Shown here one piece after another: positions 14,195-20,342 of a DNA stretch of 32,797 nt. A program made the translations under genes and the position numbers. Within the stretch, counting starts at the first letter, position 1. Each line of letters opens with the position of its first letter. The DNA is from Candidatus Daviesbacteria bacterium. GTDB lineage: Bacteria > Patescibacteriota > Microgenomatia > Daviesbacterales > UBA10151. The DNA is taken from contig JACOXG010000027.1 in assembly GCA_016176405.1 (NCBI GenBank), forward strand, positions 1 through 32,797. Direction: 5' to 3'. The notes under the pieces were generated by a model, which had not been told where the DNA came from, searched no databases, and worked only from the letters and a program-made list of their open reading frames with translations.

Positions 14195-14571
14195 ATATTG
14201 ATGGTTTTACCACCTTCAGAGGTAACTATGCCCATGGCAAAATAGTTAACATCCTGATTGGAAATATTTTCAAAAGTATGAACTTGGTCCTCTTTGACAA
14301 TGAGCATGTCTCCTTTTTCTAAAATAGCTTCCTCATGATCAACTTTGACTTTCACTTTGCCATTCATAATGATAAAAACTTCAATCATTTTTTCATGGTA
14401 GTGAGGGGAAAAAGTTTTATGCCGAGGAATTTTGGCCCAATTAATCATTTGAATTCTGCCGGCAGGCAAATCATCTCTTTTAAGTAAAATCTTTTTAAAA
14501 GCCCCAGGATTTTTGGGATTCTCATGACTGGCTGGAATAAATTTTAGATCATTGAATCGAACAATCTGCAT
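14191..14571 (-). CDS. Cupin-domain protein
   Basis: This is a 126-residue single-domain cupin. Motif 1 is HYHEKMIE (His57, His59, Glu64) and motif 2 is GDMLIVKEDQVHTF (His98), so the usual three-His/one-Glu metal site is present. Such proteins are sugar isomerases, dioxygenases or small-molecule sensors; nothing here tells which. It shares a perfectly palindromic intergenic region with the divergent 14590 gene, with a TATAAT box 8 nt before its ATG. Its 3' end overlaps the 13175 gene by 4 bp. Confidence 0.85.
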   Translation of the reverse strand: MQIVRFNDLKFIPASHENPKNPGAFKKILLKRDDLPAGRIQMINWAKIPRHKTFSPHYHEKMIEVFIIMNGKVKVKVDHEEAILEKGDMLIVKEDQVHTFENISNQDVNYFAMGIVTSEGGKTINI

Positions 14572-14590
14572 AGGATATAATTATATCCTA
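14571..14590. promoter_or_regulatory. Perfect 20-bp palindrome: bidirectional leaderless promoter
   Basis: TAGGATATAATTATATCCTA is a perfect palindrome whose two outermost bases are the first base of each start codon (14571 minus, 14590 plus). Each strand carries TATAAT (14576-14581 plus; 14585-14580 minus), ending 8 nt before its ATG. The two boxes overlap by two bases. Transcription could fire only one way at a time. The palindrome could also be an operator. Confidence 0.7.
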
Positions 14591-14760
14591 TGTGTTACAA
14601 CTGTGGCTGTGGTATGCCGGATGATAATATGGGAGATCCCAGAAATATTACTGAGGAAACTATCAAAAAAGCGGCTGAGGCTTCTGGGCAAACTGTAGAG
14701 GATGCCAAGAAAAATATGTTAGAGATGCTCCAAAAACAGGCTAAGCAATCAAAAAGTTAA
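14590..14760 (+). CDS. Small Cys-containing protein (MCYNCGCGMPDD type)
   Basis: This 56-residue gene begins MCYNCGCGMPDDNMGDP, with three closely spaced Cys, and continues with ITEETIKKAAEASGQTVEDA and an amphipathic helix ending KQAKQSKS. From memory, very similar small proteins recur in Patescibacteria genomes. Function is unknown; the CxxCxC cluster could bind zinc or an iron-sulphur centre, and the rest is a helical hairpin. Coding nature is supported by the start exactly at the edge of the bidirectional promoter and by sensible codon use. It lies 22 bp before the glycosyltransferase, which has its own -10 box. Confidence 0.8.
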   Translation: MCYNCGCGMPDDNMGDPRNITEETIKKAAEASGQTVEDAKKNMLEMLQKQAKQSKS

Positions 14761-14770
14761 CCCTTTCTGC

Positions 14771-14776
14771 TACAAT
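14771..14776 (+). promoter_or_regulatory. -10 box (TACAAT) for leaderless glycosyltransferase gene
   Basis: TACAAT ends 6 nt before ATG 14783, with no Shine-Dalgarno. Confidence 0.5.
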
Positions 14777-14782
14777 TGACCC

Positions 14783-15985
14783 ATGCGGGTTGCTTTGATT
14801 CATGATTATTTAAAGGAATATGGAGGAGCTGAGCGGGTTTTGGAGGCTTTACATGAAATCTGGCCTAAAGCCCCTGTTTATGTGGCCTACTTTGATCCTA
14901 ATAGTTTAGGTCCGCATGCAGATAGGATCAAAAAATGGCAAATTAAGACTTCCTGGTTTCAAAAGTTCCCATTTGCCTCGCAATTGTTGTCTCCTTTCAG
15001 GTTATTTGCTCCCTTAATGTTTGAAAGCTTTGATTTATCTGAATATGATCTGGTAATTTCCTCCTGTAGCATTTATTTTTCCAAGGCTGTCATAGTTAAG
15101 CCGGAAGCTTTGCATATTAGTTATATTCATACTCCGCCCAGATATTTATATGGTTATACCACTAGCTTTAACTATAAGAAAAATCTAGTTACCAGAATTT
15201 TAGGGGAGTTAGCCAATCATATTTTAAGAATCTATGATTTTGAAGCCTCCCAAAGGCCGGATATTTTGGTAGCTAATTCCAAAGAAGTGCAAGGGAGGAT
15301 TAAAAAGTTTTATAGGAGGGATAGTATAGTGATATATCCACCAGTTTCCCTTCCTGTCATTCCGAGCGGAGCGAGGAATCTCAAGATTAAATCTAGAGAT
15401 CCTTCGTTAATCACTCAGGATGACAAAAGAACAAAAGGCTATTTTCTGTCAGTTGGAAGACTAGTTAGAGGAAAGGGGATAGATGTAATTGTTGAGGCAT
15501 GTAGTAGGTTGGGATTACCACTGAAGATAGTAGGGACAGGACCAGAAAAGAAGAATCTAGAGTCTAGAATCAAGAATCTAGGATCAAAAAACATAGAATT
15601 TTTGGGACAAGTAGAAGATAGTGAGTTACCAAAATTATATGCTGGAGCCAAAGCCACTATTGTGGCTTCAGAGGATGAAGATTTTGGCATAGTGCCGGTG
15701 GAATCTATGGCCTGCGGAACTCCGGTGATTGCCCCTAAAGCTGGTGGATTTTTGGAAACAGTCATAGATGGTCCGCCTTCGCATAAAGCTTCGGCGGGAC
15801 AAGGTAAAACTGGAATATTTTATGGTGGACTTGGACAAGTGAGTGTGGAAAGTTTAATTGAGGTGCTGAAAAACTTTGATCCAGAGAAGTTTAATCCAGA
15901 AGATTGTAGAAAACAAGCTGAAAAATTTTCCAAAAAACTATTTAAGGAGGAGATTTTGCAATTAGTGGAGAAAAATTTGACATAA
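14783..15985 (+). CDS. GT4-family glycosyltransferase with two in-frame repeat inserts
   Basis: This 400-residue GT-B fold enzyme is of the family 4 type, transferring a sugar from a nucleotide sugar to a lipid or polysaccharide at the cytoplasmic face. The N-terminal domain opens MRVALIHDYLKEYGGAERVL. The C-terminal domain opens FLSVGRLVRGKGIDVIVEA and has the E-x7-E motif (Glu299, Glu307 in EDEDFGIVPVESMACG). Two palindromic repeats interrupt it in frame: about residues 189-216 in the interdomain linker (VIPSGARNL ..), and residues 331-341 within the conserved DGKTG loop (DG-PPSHKASAGQG-KTG). Both are at surface positions and the frame is kept, so activity may survive. The acceptor is unknown. 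Confidence 0.88.
   Translation: MRVALIHDYLKEYGGAERVLEALHEIWPKAPVYVAYFDPNSLGPHADRIKKWQIKTSWFQKFPFASQLLSPFRLFAPLMFESFDLSEYDLVISSCSIYFSKAVIVKPEALHISYIHTPPRYLYGYTTSFNYKKNLVTRILGELANHILRIYDFEASQRPDILVANSKEVQGRIKKFYRRDSIVIYPPVSLPVIPSGARNLKIKSRDPSLITQDDKRTKGYFLSVGRLVRGKGIDVIVEACSRLGLPLKIVGTGPEKKNLESRIKNLGSKNIEFLGQVEDSELPKLYAGAKATIVASEDEDFGIVPVESMACGTPVIAPKAGGFLETVIDGPPSHKASAGQGKTGIFYGGLGQVSVESLIEVLKNFDPEKFNPEDCRKQAEKFSKKLFKEEILQLVEKNLT
15355..15426. repeat. Palindromic repeat (GTCATTCCGAGCGgAGCGAGGAATC type) in the glycosyltransferase
   Basis: The left arm TGTCATTCCGAGCGGAGCGA with GGAATCTC faces the right arm GAGATCCTTCG .. CAGGATGACA as an imperfect inverted repeat. The sequence type is a widespread intergenic palindrome of bacteria, here read through in frame. 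Borders are approximate. Confidence 0.7.
15771..15800. repeat. Short palindromic insert splitting the DGKTG loop of the glycosyltransferase
   Basis: GTCCGCCTTCG and CTTCGGCGGGAC (within 15771-15800) form a hairpin with a short AT-rich loop. Eleven codons separate DG from KTG, which are adjacent in family relatives, and GGT occurs on both sides like a small target duplication. Confidence 0.65.
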
Positions 15986-15988
15986 AGG

Positions 15989-15994
15989 TATAAT
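15989..15994 (+). promoter_or_regulatory. -10 box (TATAAT) for leaderless small gene at 16002
   Basis: A perfect TATAAT ends 7 nt before ATG 16002. A TTGACA string at 15977-15982 is too close (6 bp) to be its -35. Confidence 0.5.
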
Positions 15995-16001
15995 GTAAAT
16001 T

Positions 16002-16205
16002 ATGTTCCATGAATTTATTCCTGGTACTAGTAATAGCTTAATAGAGGATCAAGCTTTAATTGCTGCTTTAAATTTGAGAGACAAATTACAAGAAGGAGCA
16101 CAGCCTGCAGAATCAAAAAAGCAGCCATCAAGAACTGGCAATAGAAACCCTCTACTCACTTCTTTATGGCGACAAGTGACACATAAACTTAAACTATCTC
16201 ACTAG
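16002..16205 (+). CDS. Small hypothetical protein (67 aa)
   Basis: I do not recognise this protein. It is 67 residues, soluble, with a helical first half (SNSLIEDQALIAALNLRDKL), a polar Gln/Pro/Ser linker and a basic C-terminus (LWRQVTHKLKLSH). The consensus TATAAT 7 nt upstream, and the clean fit between the glycosyltransferase and the ABC gene with its own promoter, support it as a real gene. It could be a small regulator or a remnant. Confidence 0.55.
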   Translation: MFHEFIPGTSNSLIEDQALIAALNLRDKLQEGAQPAESKKQPSRTGNRNPLLTSLWRQVTHKLKLSH

Positions 16206-16226
16206 TCAGATTTACCTCATTTGAGC

Positions 16227-16232
16227 TACAAT
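16227..16232 (+). promoter_or_regulatory. -10 box (TACAAT) for the ABC transporter genes
   Basis: TACAAT ends 10 nt before ATG 16243; the leader would be only a few bases. Confidence 0.45.
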
Positions 16233-16242
16233 AGATCTTCAT

Positions 16243-16998
16243 ATGTCCAAACCTATTTTAGAGGTAAAAAATTTAAGGAAAAATTTTGACTCATTTGTGG
16301 CCATTGATAATATCTCTTTTTCTTTAGAGGAGGGGGAAATTTTGGGTTTTTTAGGTCCAAATGGAGCAGGCAAATCCACTACTATTTATTGTATTTTAGG
16401 TTTGATTGATCCAGAGGTAGGTGAGATCAATATTTTTGGTAAGAGTATTAAAAAAGATAGATCTGAAATATTTAAAAAAGTCAATTATGCCTCAGCTGAA
16501 TTTAATCTGCCTTGGAACTTAAGTTTATGGGAAAGTTTGCTGGTATACAGCAGATTATATGAACTTTCTGATGCCAAAATTAGAATCAGTGAGCTTTTGG
16601 AGATTTTTGAAATGACTCATCTGAAAAATACTCCTATTCGTGATCTGTCTTTAGGACTTAGGGCCAGAGGTAATTTATGTAAAGCCCTACTTAATAGACC
16701 AAAACTGCTGCTTTTAGATGAACCAATGGCTTCCATGGATCCGGATGTGGTGGATAAAGGTATTAATTTGCTTAGACAGATTCAGAAAGAGGACAAGATC
16801 TCCATCCTTTATACCTCCCACAATATGTGGGAAATAGAAGAGGTGGCCTCAAACGTAATTTTTATTAATCATGGCCAGATTGTAGCTTCCGGTACTCCTT
16901 TAGAGCTGACTCAAAAGGTCTTAAAATTAGAATCAGGTGAACCAAATTTGCGTGACGTATTTATTCACTTATCAAGGGCAAAAAATGAATCTAAGTAG
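16243..16998 (+). CDS. ABC transporter ATP-binding protein
   Basis: This is a 251-residue ABC ATPase. Walker A is GPNGAGKST (residues 38-46), the signature is the divergent LSLGLRARGN, Walker B is LLLLDEP with the catalytic Glu, the D-loop is SMD and the H-loop is TSHNM. The Q-loop lies in the region ASAEFNLPWNLS. It pairs with the ABC-2 type permease that begins inside its 3' end (14-bp overlap), together an exporter of the drug, polysaccharide or lipid type. The nearby glycosyltransferase hints at a cell-envelope substrate, but that is only context. Confidence 0.92.
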   Translation: MSKPILEVKNLRKNFDSFVAIDNISFSLEEGEILGFLGPNGAGKSTTIYCILGLIDPEVGEINIFGKSIKKDRSEIFKKVNYASAEFNLPWNLSLWESLLVYSRLYELSDAKIRISELLEIFEMTHLKNTPIRDLSLGLRARGNLCKALLNRPKLLLLDEPMASMDPDVVDKGINLLRQIQKEDKISILYTSHNMWEIEEVASNVIFINHGQIVASGTPLELTQKVLKLESGEPNLRDVFIHLSRAKNESK

Positions 16999-17767
16999 AA
17001 TTTCTGCCGTTATTTTAAGACATTATTTCTTGGGTATCCATCAGATGGAGAGATTTTTTGATATGTTTATCTCTCCTATTCTGATGATTGTTCTTTGGGG
17101 ATTTTTGACAAAGTATGTGCAAGGCTTGGAAGCATCTACACTGGCTGCATTTTTGCTAGGAGGAATTATACTTTGGGCCATTTTTGAAAAAGTGGGAACA
17201 GATATTGGGGTAAATTTCATGTTTGATATTTGGGATAGAAATTTAATCCCACTTTTAGCCACCCCCATTACCTTTTTGGAATATCTAACAGGACTAATTT
17301 CAATTAGCTTAATCAAAATATTATTTTCTTTTGTAGCCATGTGGATTATGGCCTCAATTTTTTATGGTTTTCAGATCACTTCTTTAGGTTTTGGACTGGC
17401 CCTTTTTGGATTAAATCTATTTATCTTTGCTTCAGCTTTTGGTATTTTTAATATTTCACTGGTTCTAAGATTTGGTCATCAGATGGGGCCCTTAACTTGG
17501 ATTTTGCCATTTTTTGTCCAGCCTTTTGCGGCAGTCTTTTATCCAGTATCTGTGTTACCCCCGTTTTTTCAAAAAGTATCTTACTTTATTCCCATTTCTC
17601 ATGTGTTTGAGGGAATGAGAGAGGTTTTAAGGAGCGGACAGTTTAGTGCAGAACTGTTTTGGACGGCCTTTATTTTAAATATAGTCTATTTGGCTGCCTC
17701 CATTTCCTTTTTTGCCTATATTTTAAGAAATATTTTAAAAAGCGGCAGATTAGTTAAAGTAATTTAA
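16985..17767 (+). CDS. ABC-2 type transporter permease
   Basis: The product of about 260 residues has six hydrophobic segments and the general architecture of ABC-2 permeases. The N-terminal amphipathic stretch (MNLSRISAVILRHYFLGIHQ) leads into the first membrane helix, and a conserved region near FFVQPFAAVFYPVSVLPPFF and HVFEGMREVL precedes the last helices. The start at 16985 is preferred over the in-frame 16937, because the latter lies deep in the ATPase gene and gives an atypical N-terminus. It is coupled to the ATPase by overlap. Its stop TAA is immediately abutted by the duplicated EamA start region. Confidence 0.88.
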   Translation: MNLSRISAVILRHYFLGIHQMERFFDMFISPILMIVLWGFLTKYVQGLEASTLAAFLLGGIILWAIFEKVGTDIGVNFMFDIWDRNLIPLLATPITFLEYLTGLISISLIKILFSFVAMWIMASIFYGFQITSLGFGLALFGLNLFIFASAFGIFNISLVLRFGHQMGPLTWILPFFVQPFAAVFYPVSVLPPFFQKVSYFIPISHVFEGMREVLRSGQFSAELFWTAFILNIVYLAASISFFAYILRNILKSGRLVKVI

Positions 17768-17792
17768 TGGAAGCCATTTAATGGAAGCCATT
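17766..17792. repeat. 14-bp tandem duplication around the EamA start
   Basis: ATGGAAGCCATTTA (17767-17780) is followed by ATGGAAGCCATT (17781-17792). The first ATG now opens a four-codon frame (MEAI, stop) whose TAA overlaps the second ATG. The original TAATG stop-start overlap with the permease has thus been copied. Confidence 0.75.
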
Positions 17793-18644
17793 ATTTTTGC
17801 TCTAATTACATATTTTGCTTGGGGAATTGGAATTTTCTTTGAGGCTATTGTTGCCAGGAAATTAAATCCATATTCATTTGCTTTCTGGGCATTTCTACTA
17901 AGTGTAGTAGTAATGAGTTTTTATGCGCCTTTTATATTGGATGATCTTAGTGGTTTAACCGTTAACCTATTTTTATTAAATATTACTTTGTCAATAATTG
18001 CTCTATTTCTGGGATCAATTTCCTATTATGAAGCATTAAAAATAACCAATCGTGCTCTGGTGGGAACTATTGCTTCATCTTTTCCATTAGTTACAGTGAT
18101 TCTTTCCATGCTTTTTTTGGGTGAAAAAGTCTCCTCACAGCAGGGAATAGCAATAGTGATAATTTTTTTAGGATTATTTCTGGCAATGTTTAATATCAAC
18201 ATGATTAGTGGTAAATTTTTGAATAGTAAAGGTATTTTGTTTGCTTTGTTAACAATGCTAAGTTGGGGAGCTTATTTTGCCTTTATTAAAATTCTGGTAG
18301 AACAAATTGGTTGGTTTTGGCCGACTTATTTCAGCTTTTTGATTTTTCCTTTAATCTACTTTTACATGAAGATCAAGAAAATAAAGCTTGAGAGACCAAC
18401 TTTAAATGGTGCAATAAAGGCATTGATTATATCAACTATTCTAGTTCGTATTGCAGAATTAAGCTTCAATCTTGGAATAAGCAAAGGATTGGTATCAATT
18501 GTTGCTCCTATAGCAGGAGCAAACCCTACTCTTTTTGTAGTTTTGGCTTTCTTAATCTTTAAAGACCCCATTACCAGACAACAAATTTTGGGAATAATTA
18601 CTACTTTAGTAGGTATAGTGCTTCTGTCTATATTTAGTGTGTAG
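17781..18644 (+). CDS. EamA (drug/metabolite transporter superfamily) transporter
   Basis: The 287-residue protein has ten hydrophobic segments in two EamA halves of five each. The first half begins MEAIIFALITYFAWGIGIFF and includes SYYEALKITNRALVGTIASS; the second includes LFALLTMLSWGAYFAFIKIL. Members export or import small metabolites; the substrate is unknown. It is joined to the ABC permease gene by a 14-bp duplicated start (see the repeat entry), so initiation may depend on re-initiation after a four-codon frame. A decayed relative lies at 19008-19129. Confidence 0.88.
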   Translation: MEAIIFALITYFAWGIGIFFEAIVARKLNPYSFAFWAFLLSVVVMSFYAPFILDDLSGLTVNLFLLNITLSIIALFLGSISYYEALKITNRALVGTIASSFPLVTVILSMLFLGEKVSSQQGIAIVIIFLGLFLAMFNINMISGKFLNSKGILFALLTMLSWGAYFAFIKILVEQIGWFWPTYFSFLIFPLIYFYMKIKKIKLERPTLNGAIKALIISTILVRIAELSFNLGISKGLVSIVAPIAGANPTLFVVLAFLIFKDPITRQQILGIITTLVGIVLLSIFSV

Positions 18645-18676
18645 TACTAGTTTTAGTGGTTAAATAATATCAGCAC

Positions 18677-18958
18677 TCATTGAGGATGCTTTAATTCTCT
18701 AACAACCTCTGTCAGCTGTGAAAACTCAGATCCTGATAAGAGATAGTAATTTTTCTTAGCAGGGTTTCTTCTAAACTCAAACACTGTTTGGATATCTCTT
18801 CTTAATGTAGCATCCCCAATATGCAGTAACTTGCATAGACTATATGGAGATATTGATACTAATGCATTTGGGTCTTCAAATTGCTGCCGTAAAATTGCCA
18901 GCTGTCTCTTCTGTCTTTCTTGATTTGTTAAAGATTTTTCAGGTTGTGCTTCAACCAT
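18677..18958 (-). CDS. Small HTH protein, DeoR-like helix-turn-helix
   Basis: The product of about 93 residues has a helical N-terminal part rich in Gln/Arg and a region SPYSLCKLLHIGDATLRRDI that matches the helix-turn-helix of DeoR-type winged-helix regulators (the ..tlRRDl.. element). A strand-like end (KKNYYLLSGSEF) could be the wing. It is therefore a putative DNA-binding regulator without an effector domain. The start at 18958 (MVEAQPEKSL) is preferred because the upstream in-frame ATG overlaps the TATAAT box at 18976-18971. It sits between an intact EamA gene and an EamA remnant. Confidence 0.65.
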   Translation of the reverse strand: MVEAQPEKSLTNQERQKRQLAILRQQFEDPNALVSISPYSLCKLLHIGDATLRRDIQTVFEFRRNPAKKNYYLLSGSEFSQLTEVVRELKHPQ

Positions 18959-18970
18959 AATTAATCTTGC

Positions 18971-18976
18971 ATTATA
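18971..18976 (-). promoter_or_regulatory. -10 box (TATAAT) for the HTH gene
   Basis: A perfect TATAAT on the minus strand ends 12 nt before the ATG at 18958. The leader would be about 5 nt. Confidence 0.5.
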
Positions 18977-19007
18977 CAAAAAACAGAATAAAAGTTAAAA
19001 TAAATTC

Positions 19008-19129
19008 ATGCCAGCCATAGTTTTTGCCCTAATTTCATATTTTACTTTAGGAACAGAAGTTTTTAGTTGAGAATATTGTATTAAGAAAGTTGAGTTCTTA
19101 TTAGCTTGCTTTCTATATTTAGTGTTTAA
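19008..19129 (+). pseudogene. Internally deleted remnant of an EamA transporter gene
   Basis: The first 14 codons read MPAIVFALISYFTL, clearly related to MEAIIFALITYFAW of the intact gene at 17781. After a one-base frame shift the next stretch reads FLVENIVLRKLSSY, matching FFEAIVARKLNPYS. The final codons read LLSIFSV followed by TAA (19106-19129), the same last residues as the intact protein. Nearly the whole middle is missing. This is the N-terminus and C-terminus of an EamA paralogue joined by a large deletion. Confidence 0.8.
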
Positions 19130-19135
19130 TATAAT
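19130..19135 (+). promoter_or_regulatory. -10 box (TATAAT) for leaderless gene at 19144
   Basis: TATAAT directly follows the TAA of the EamA remnant and ends 8 nt before ATG 19144. A weak TTGCTT (19106-19111) lies 18 bp upstream. Confidence 0.5.
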
Positions 19136-19143
19136 CCATTTCT

Positions 19144-19452
19144 ATGAGTGAACGAGGGGATCATAGTGAGTACAATCCAAATGAGCAGGACAAAGATTTC
19201 CCTTTAGAGCCACAATCATTATCCCAGCAAGGGCGTTTTGATCGGCAGAGGTTGGCAAAAAATGTCATTACTGGAGTTATTGGAACAATTTTTCTTGTTA
19301 CAGGAGCTACAATTCTTTATTTAGATTATCAAAGGGGTATTGAGCAAAGCAGTTTGGTTCCCACCAGCCTCACAATGGCCTTTACTGTGCTTGGTGGAGG
19401 ACTGACTCTTGGTTCAGTAATAGATATAGTTAGGATGTTAGGGAAAAAATAA
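19144..19452 (+). CDS. Small membrane protein, two membrane segments
   Basis: I do not recognise this 102-residue protein. It has a polar, acidic N-terminus (GDHSEYNPNEQDKDFPLEP) and two hydrophobic segments (ITGVIGTIFLVTGATILYL and LTMAFTVLGGGLTLGSVIDI) around a short loop, so both ends should be on the same side. It is 2 bp upstream of fpg and probably co-transcribed with it. Arg codons include CGA, CGT and CGG, which are rare in the neighbouring genes. Confidence 0.65.
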   Translation: MSERGDHSEYNPNEQDKDFPLEPQSLSQQGRFDRQRLAKNVITGVIGTIFLVTGATILYLDYQRGIEQSSLVPTSLTMAFTVLGGGLTLGSVIDIVRMLGKK

Positions 19453-19454
19453 TT

Positions 19455-20330
19455 ATGCCAGAGTTACCAGAAGTAGAGACAATTAAGTTGGGGTTACAAA
19501 AAAGAATTGTTGGGTTAAAAATAACCAAAATTCAGATTTTATCCCCCAAAACTTTCATTGGAAACCCTAATAAAGTACAGGGACAAAAAGTACTCAAAAT
19601 AGAAAGATTTGCTAAGCTTTTAAGCATCAGTTTATCTTCGGATATTACCTTACTAATTCATCTTAAAATGACAGGACAGCTAATATGGAAAGGGGAAAGC
19701 GGAAAGGGTAAAGGGGAAAGTCTAATTGGAGGACATCCCACTCCGGATATGGTGGGACCAATGCCCAACTCTCATACCAGAGTAATTTTTTCCTTTTCAG
19801 ATGGATCGCATTTATATTTTAATGACCAGAGACTGTTTGGATGGGTTAGGGTAGTAGACAGTGAACAGGTTACAGTGGACAGTTTATTAAAAGGACTAGG
19901 ACCAGAGCCACTGGAGAAAGAATTTACATGGGAAATATTAAAAAAGAATCTTTTAAAACACAAATCCATGCCCATTAAAGTGGCCGTAATGGACCAAGCA
20001 GTGGTTTCAGGAGTAGGTAATATTTATTCTAATGAGGCTTGTTTTAATGCTAAGTTGGATCCGCGTAAGAAAGTGGGAGATCTGAAAGATAGGGAGTTTC
20101 AATCCTTATACCATGGGATAATCAAAGCACTCCAAGATGGCATCAAGTATGGTGGTTCTACCAGAGCTCATTTTGTAGACGCAGAAGGTCACAAAGGCTA
20201 TTTTCTAGATTATGCCTTTGTTTATGGCCGTGATAAGCATAAATGTAAAGTGTGTGGTACAGAGATTAAAAAGATTAGTTTAGGAGGCCGTGGTACATAC
20301 TTTTGCCCCAAATGCCAAAAGGCCGTATAA
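19455..20330 (+). CDS. mutM: Formamidopyrimidine-DNA glycosylase
   Basis: This is a complete 291-residue Fpg/MutM, which removes 8-oxoguanine and formamidopyrimidines and nicks the strand. The mature N-terminus PELPEVET supplies the catalytic Pro and Glu. The conserved Lys is in LIHLKMTGQL, the helix-two-turn-helix is near AVVSGVGNIYSNEACF, and the C-terminal zinc finger is CKVCG .. CPKC. A Gly/Lys-rich insertion (WKGESGKGKGES) after the Lys loop is encoded by repetitive GGGGAAAG sequence. Its stop codon TAA is embedded in the TATAAT box of the next gene. Confidence 0.95.
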   Translation: MPELPEVETIKLGLQKRIVGLKITKIQILSPKTFIGNPNKVQGQKVLKIERFAKLLSISLSSDITLLIHLKMTGQLIWKGESGKGKGESLIGGHPTPDMVGPMPNSHTRVIFSFSDGSHLYFNDQRLFGWVRVVDSEQVTVDSLLKGLGPEPLEKEFTWEILKKNLLKHKSMPIKVAVMDQAVVSGVGNIYSNEACFNAKLDPRKKVGDLKDREFQSLYHGIIKALQDGIKYGGSTRAHFVDAEGHKGYFLDYAFVYGRDKHKCKVCGTEIKKISLGGRGTYFCPKCQKAV

Positions 20331-20331
20331 T
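20326..20331 (+). promoter_or_regulatory. -10 box (TATAAT) overlapping the fpg stop, for the MFS gene
   Basis: TATAAT contains the fpg stop codon TAA (20328-20330) and ends 11 nt before ATG 20343 (5 nt before an alternative TTG at 20337). Confidence 0.5.
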
Positions 20332-20342
20332 AACCATTGCTT

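Noticed and set aside
15977-15982. TTGACA as the -35 of the 16002 gene
   Set aside because: It is only 6 bp from the TATAAT box, far from the usual 16-18 bp.
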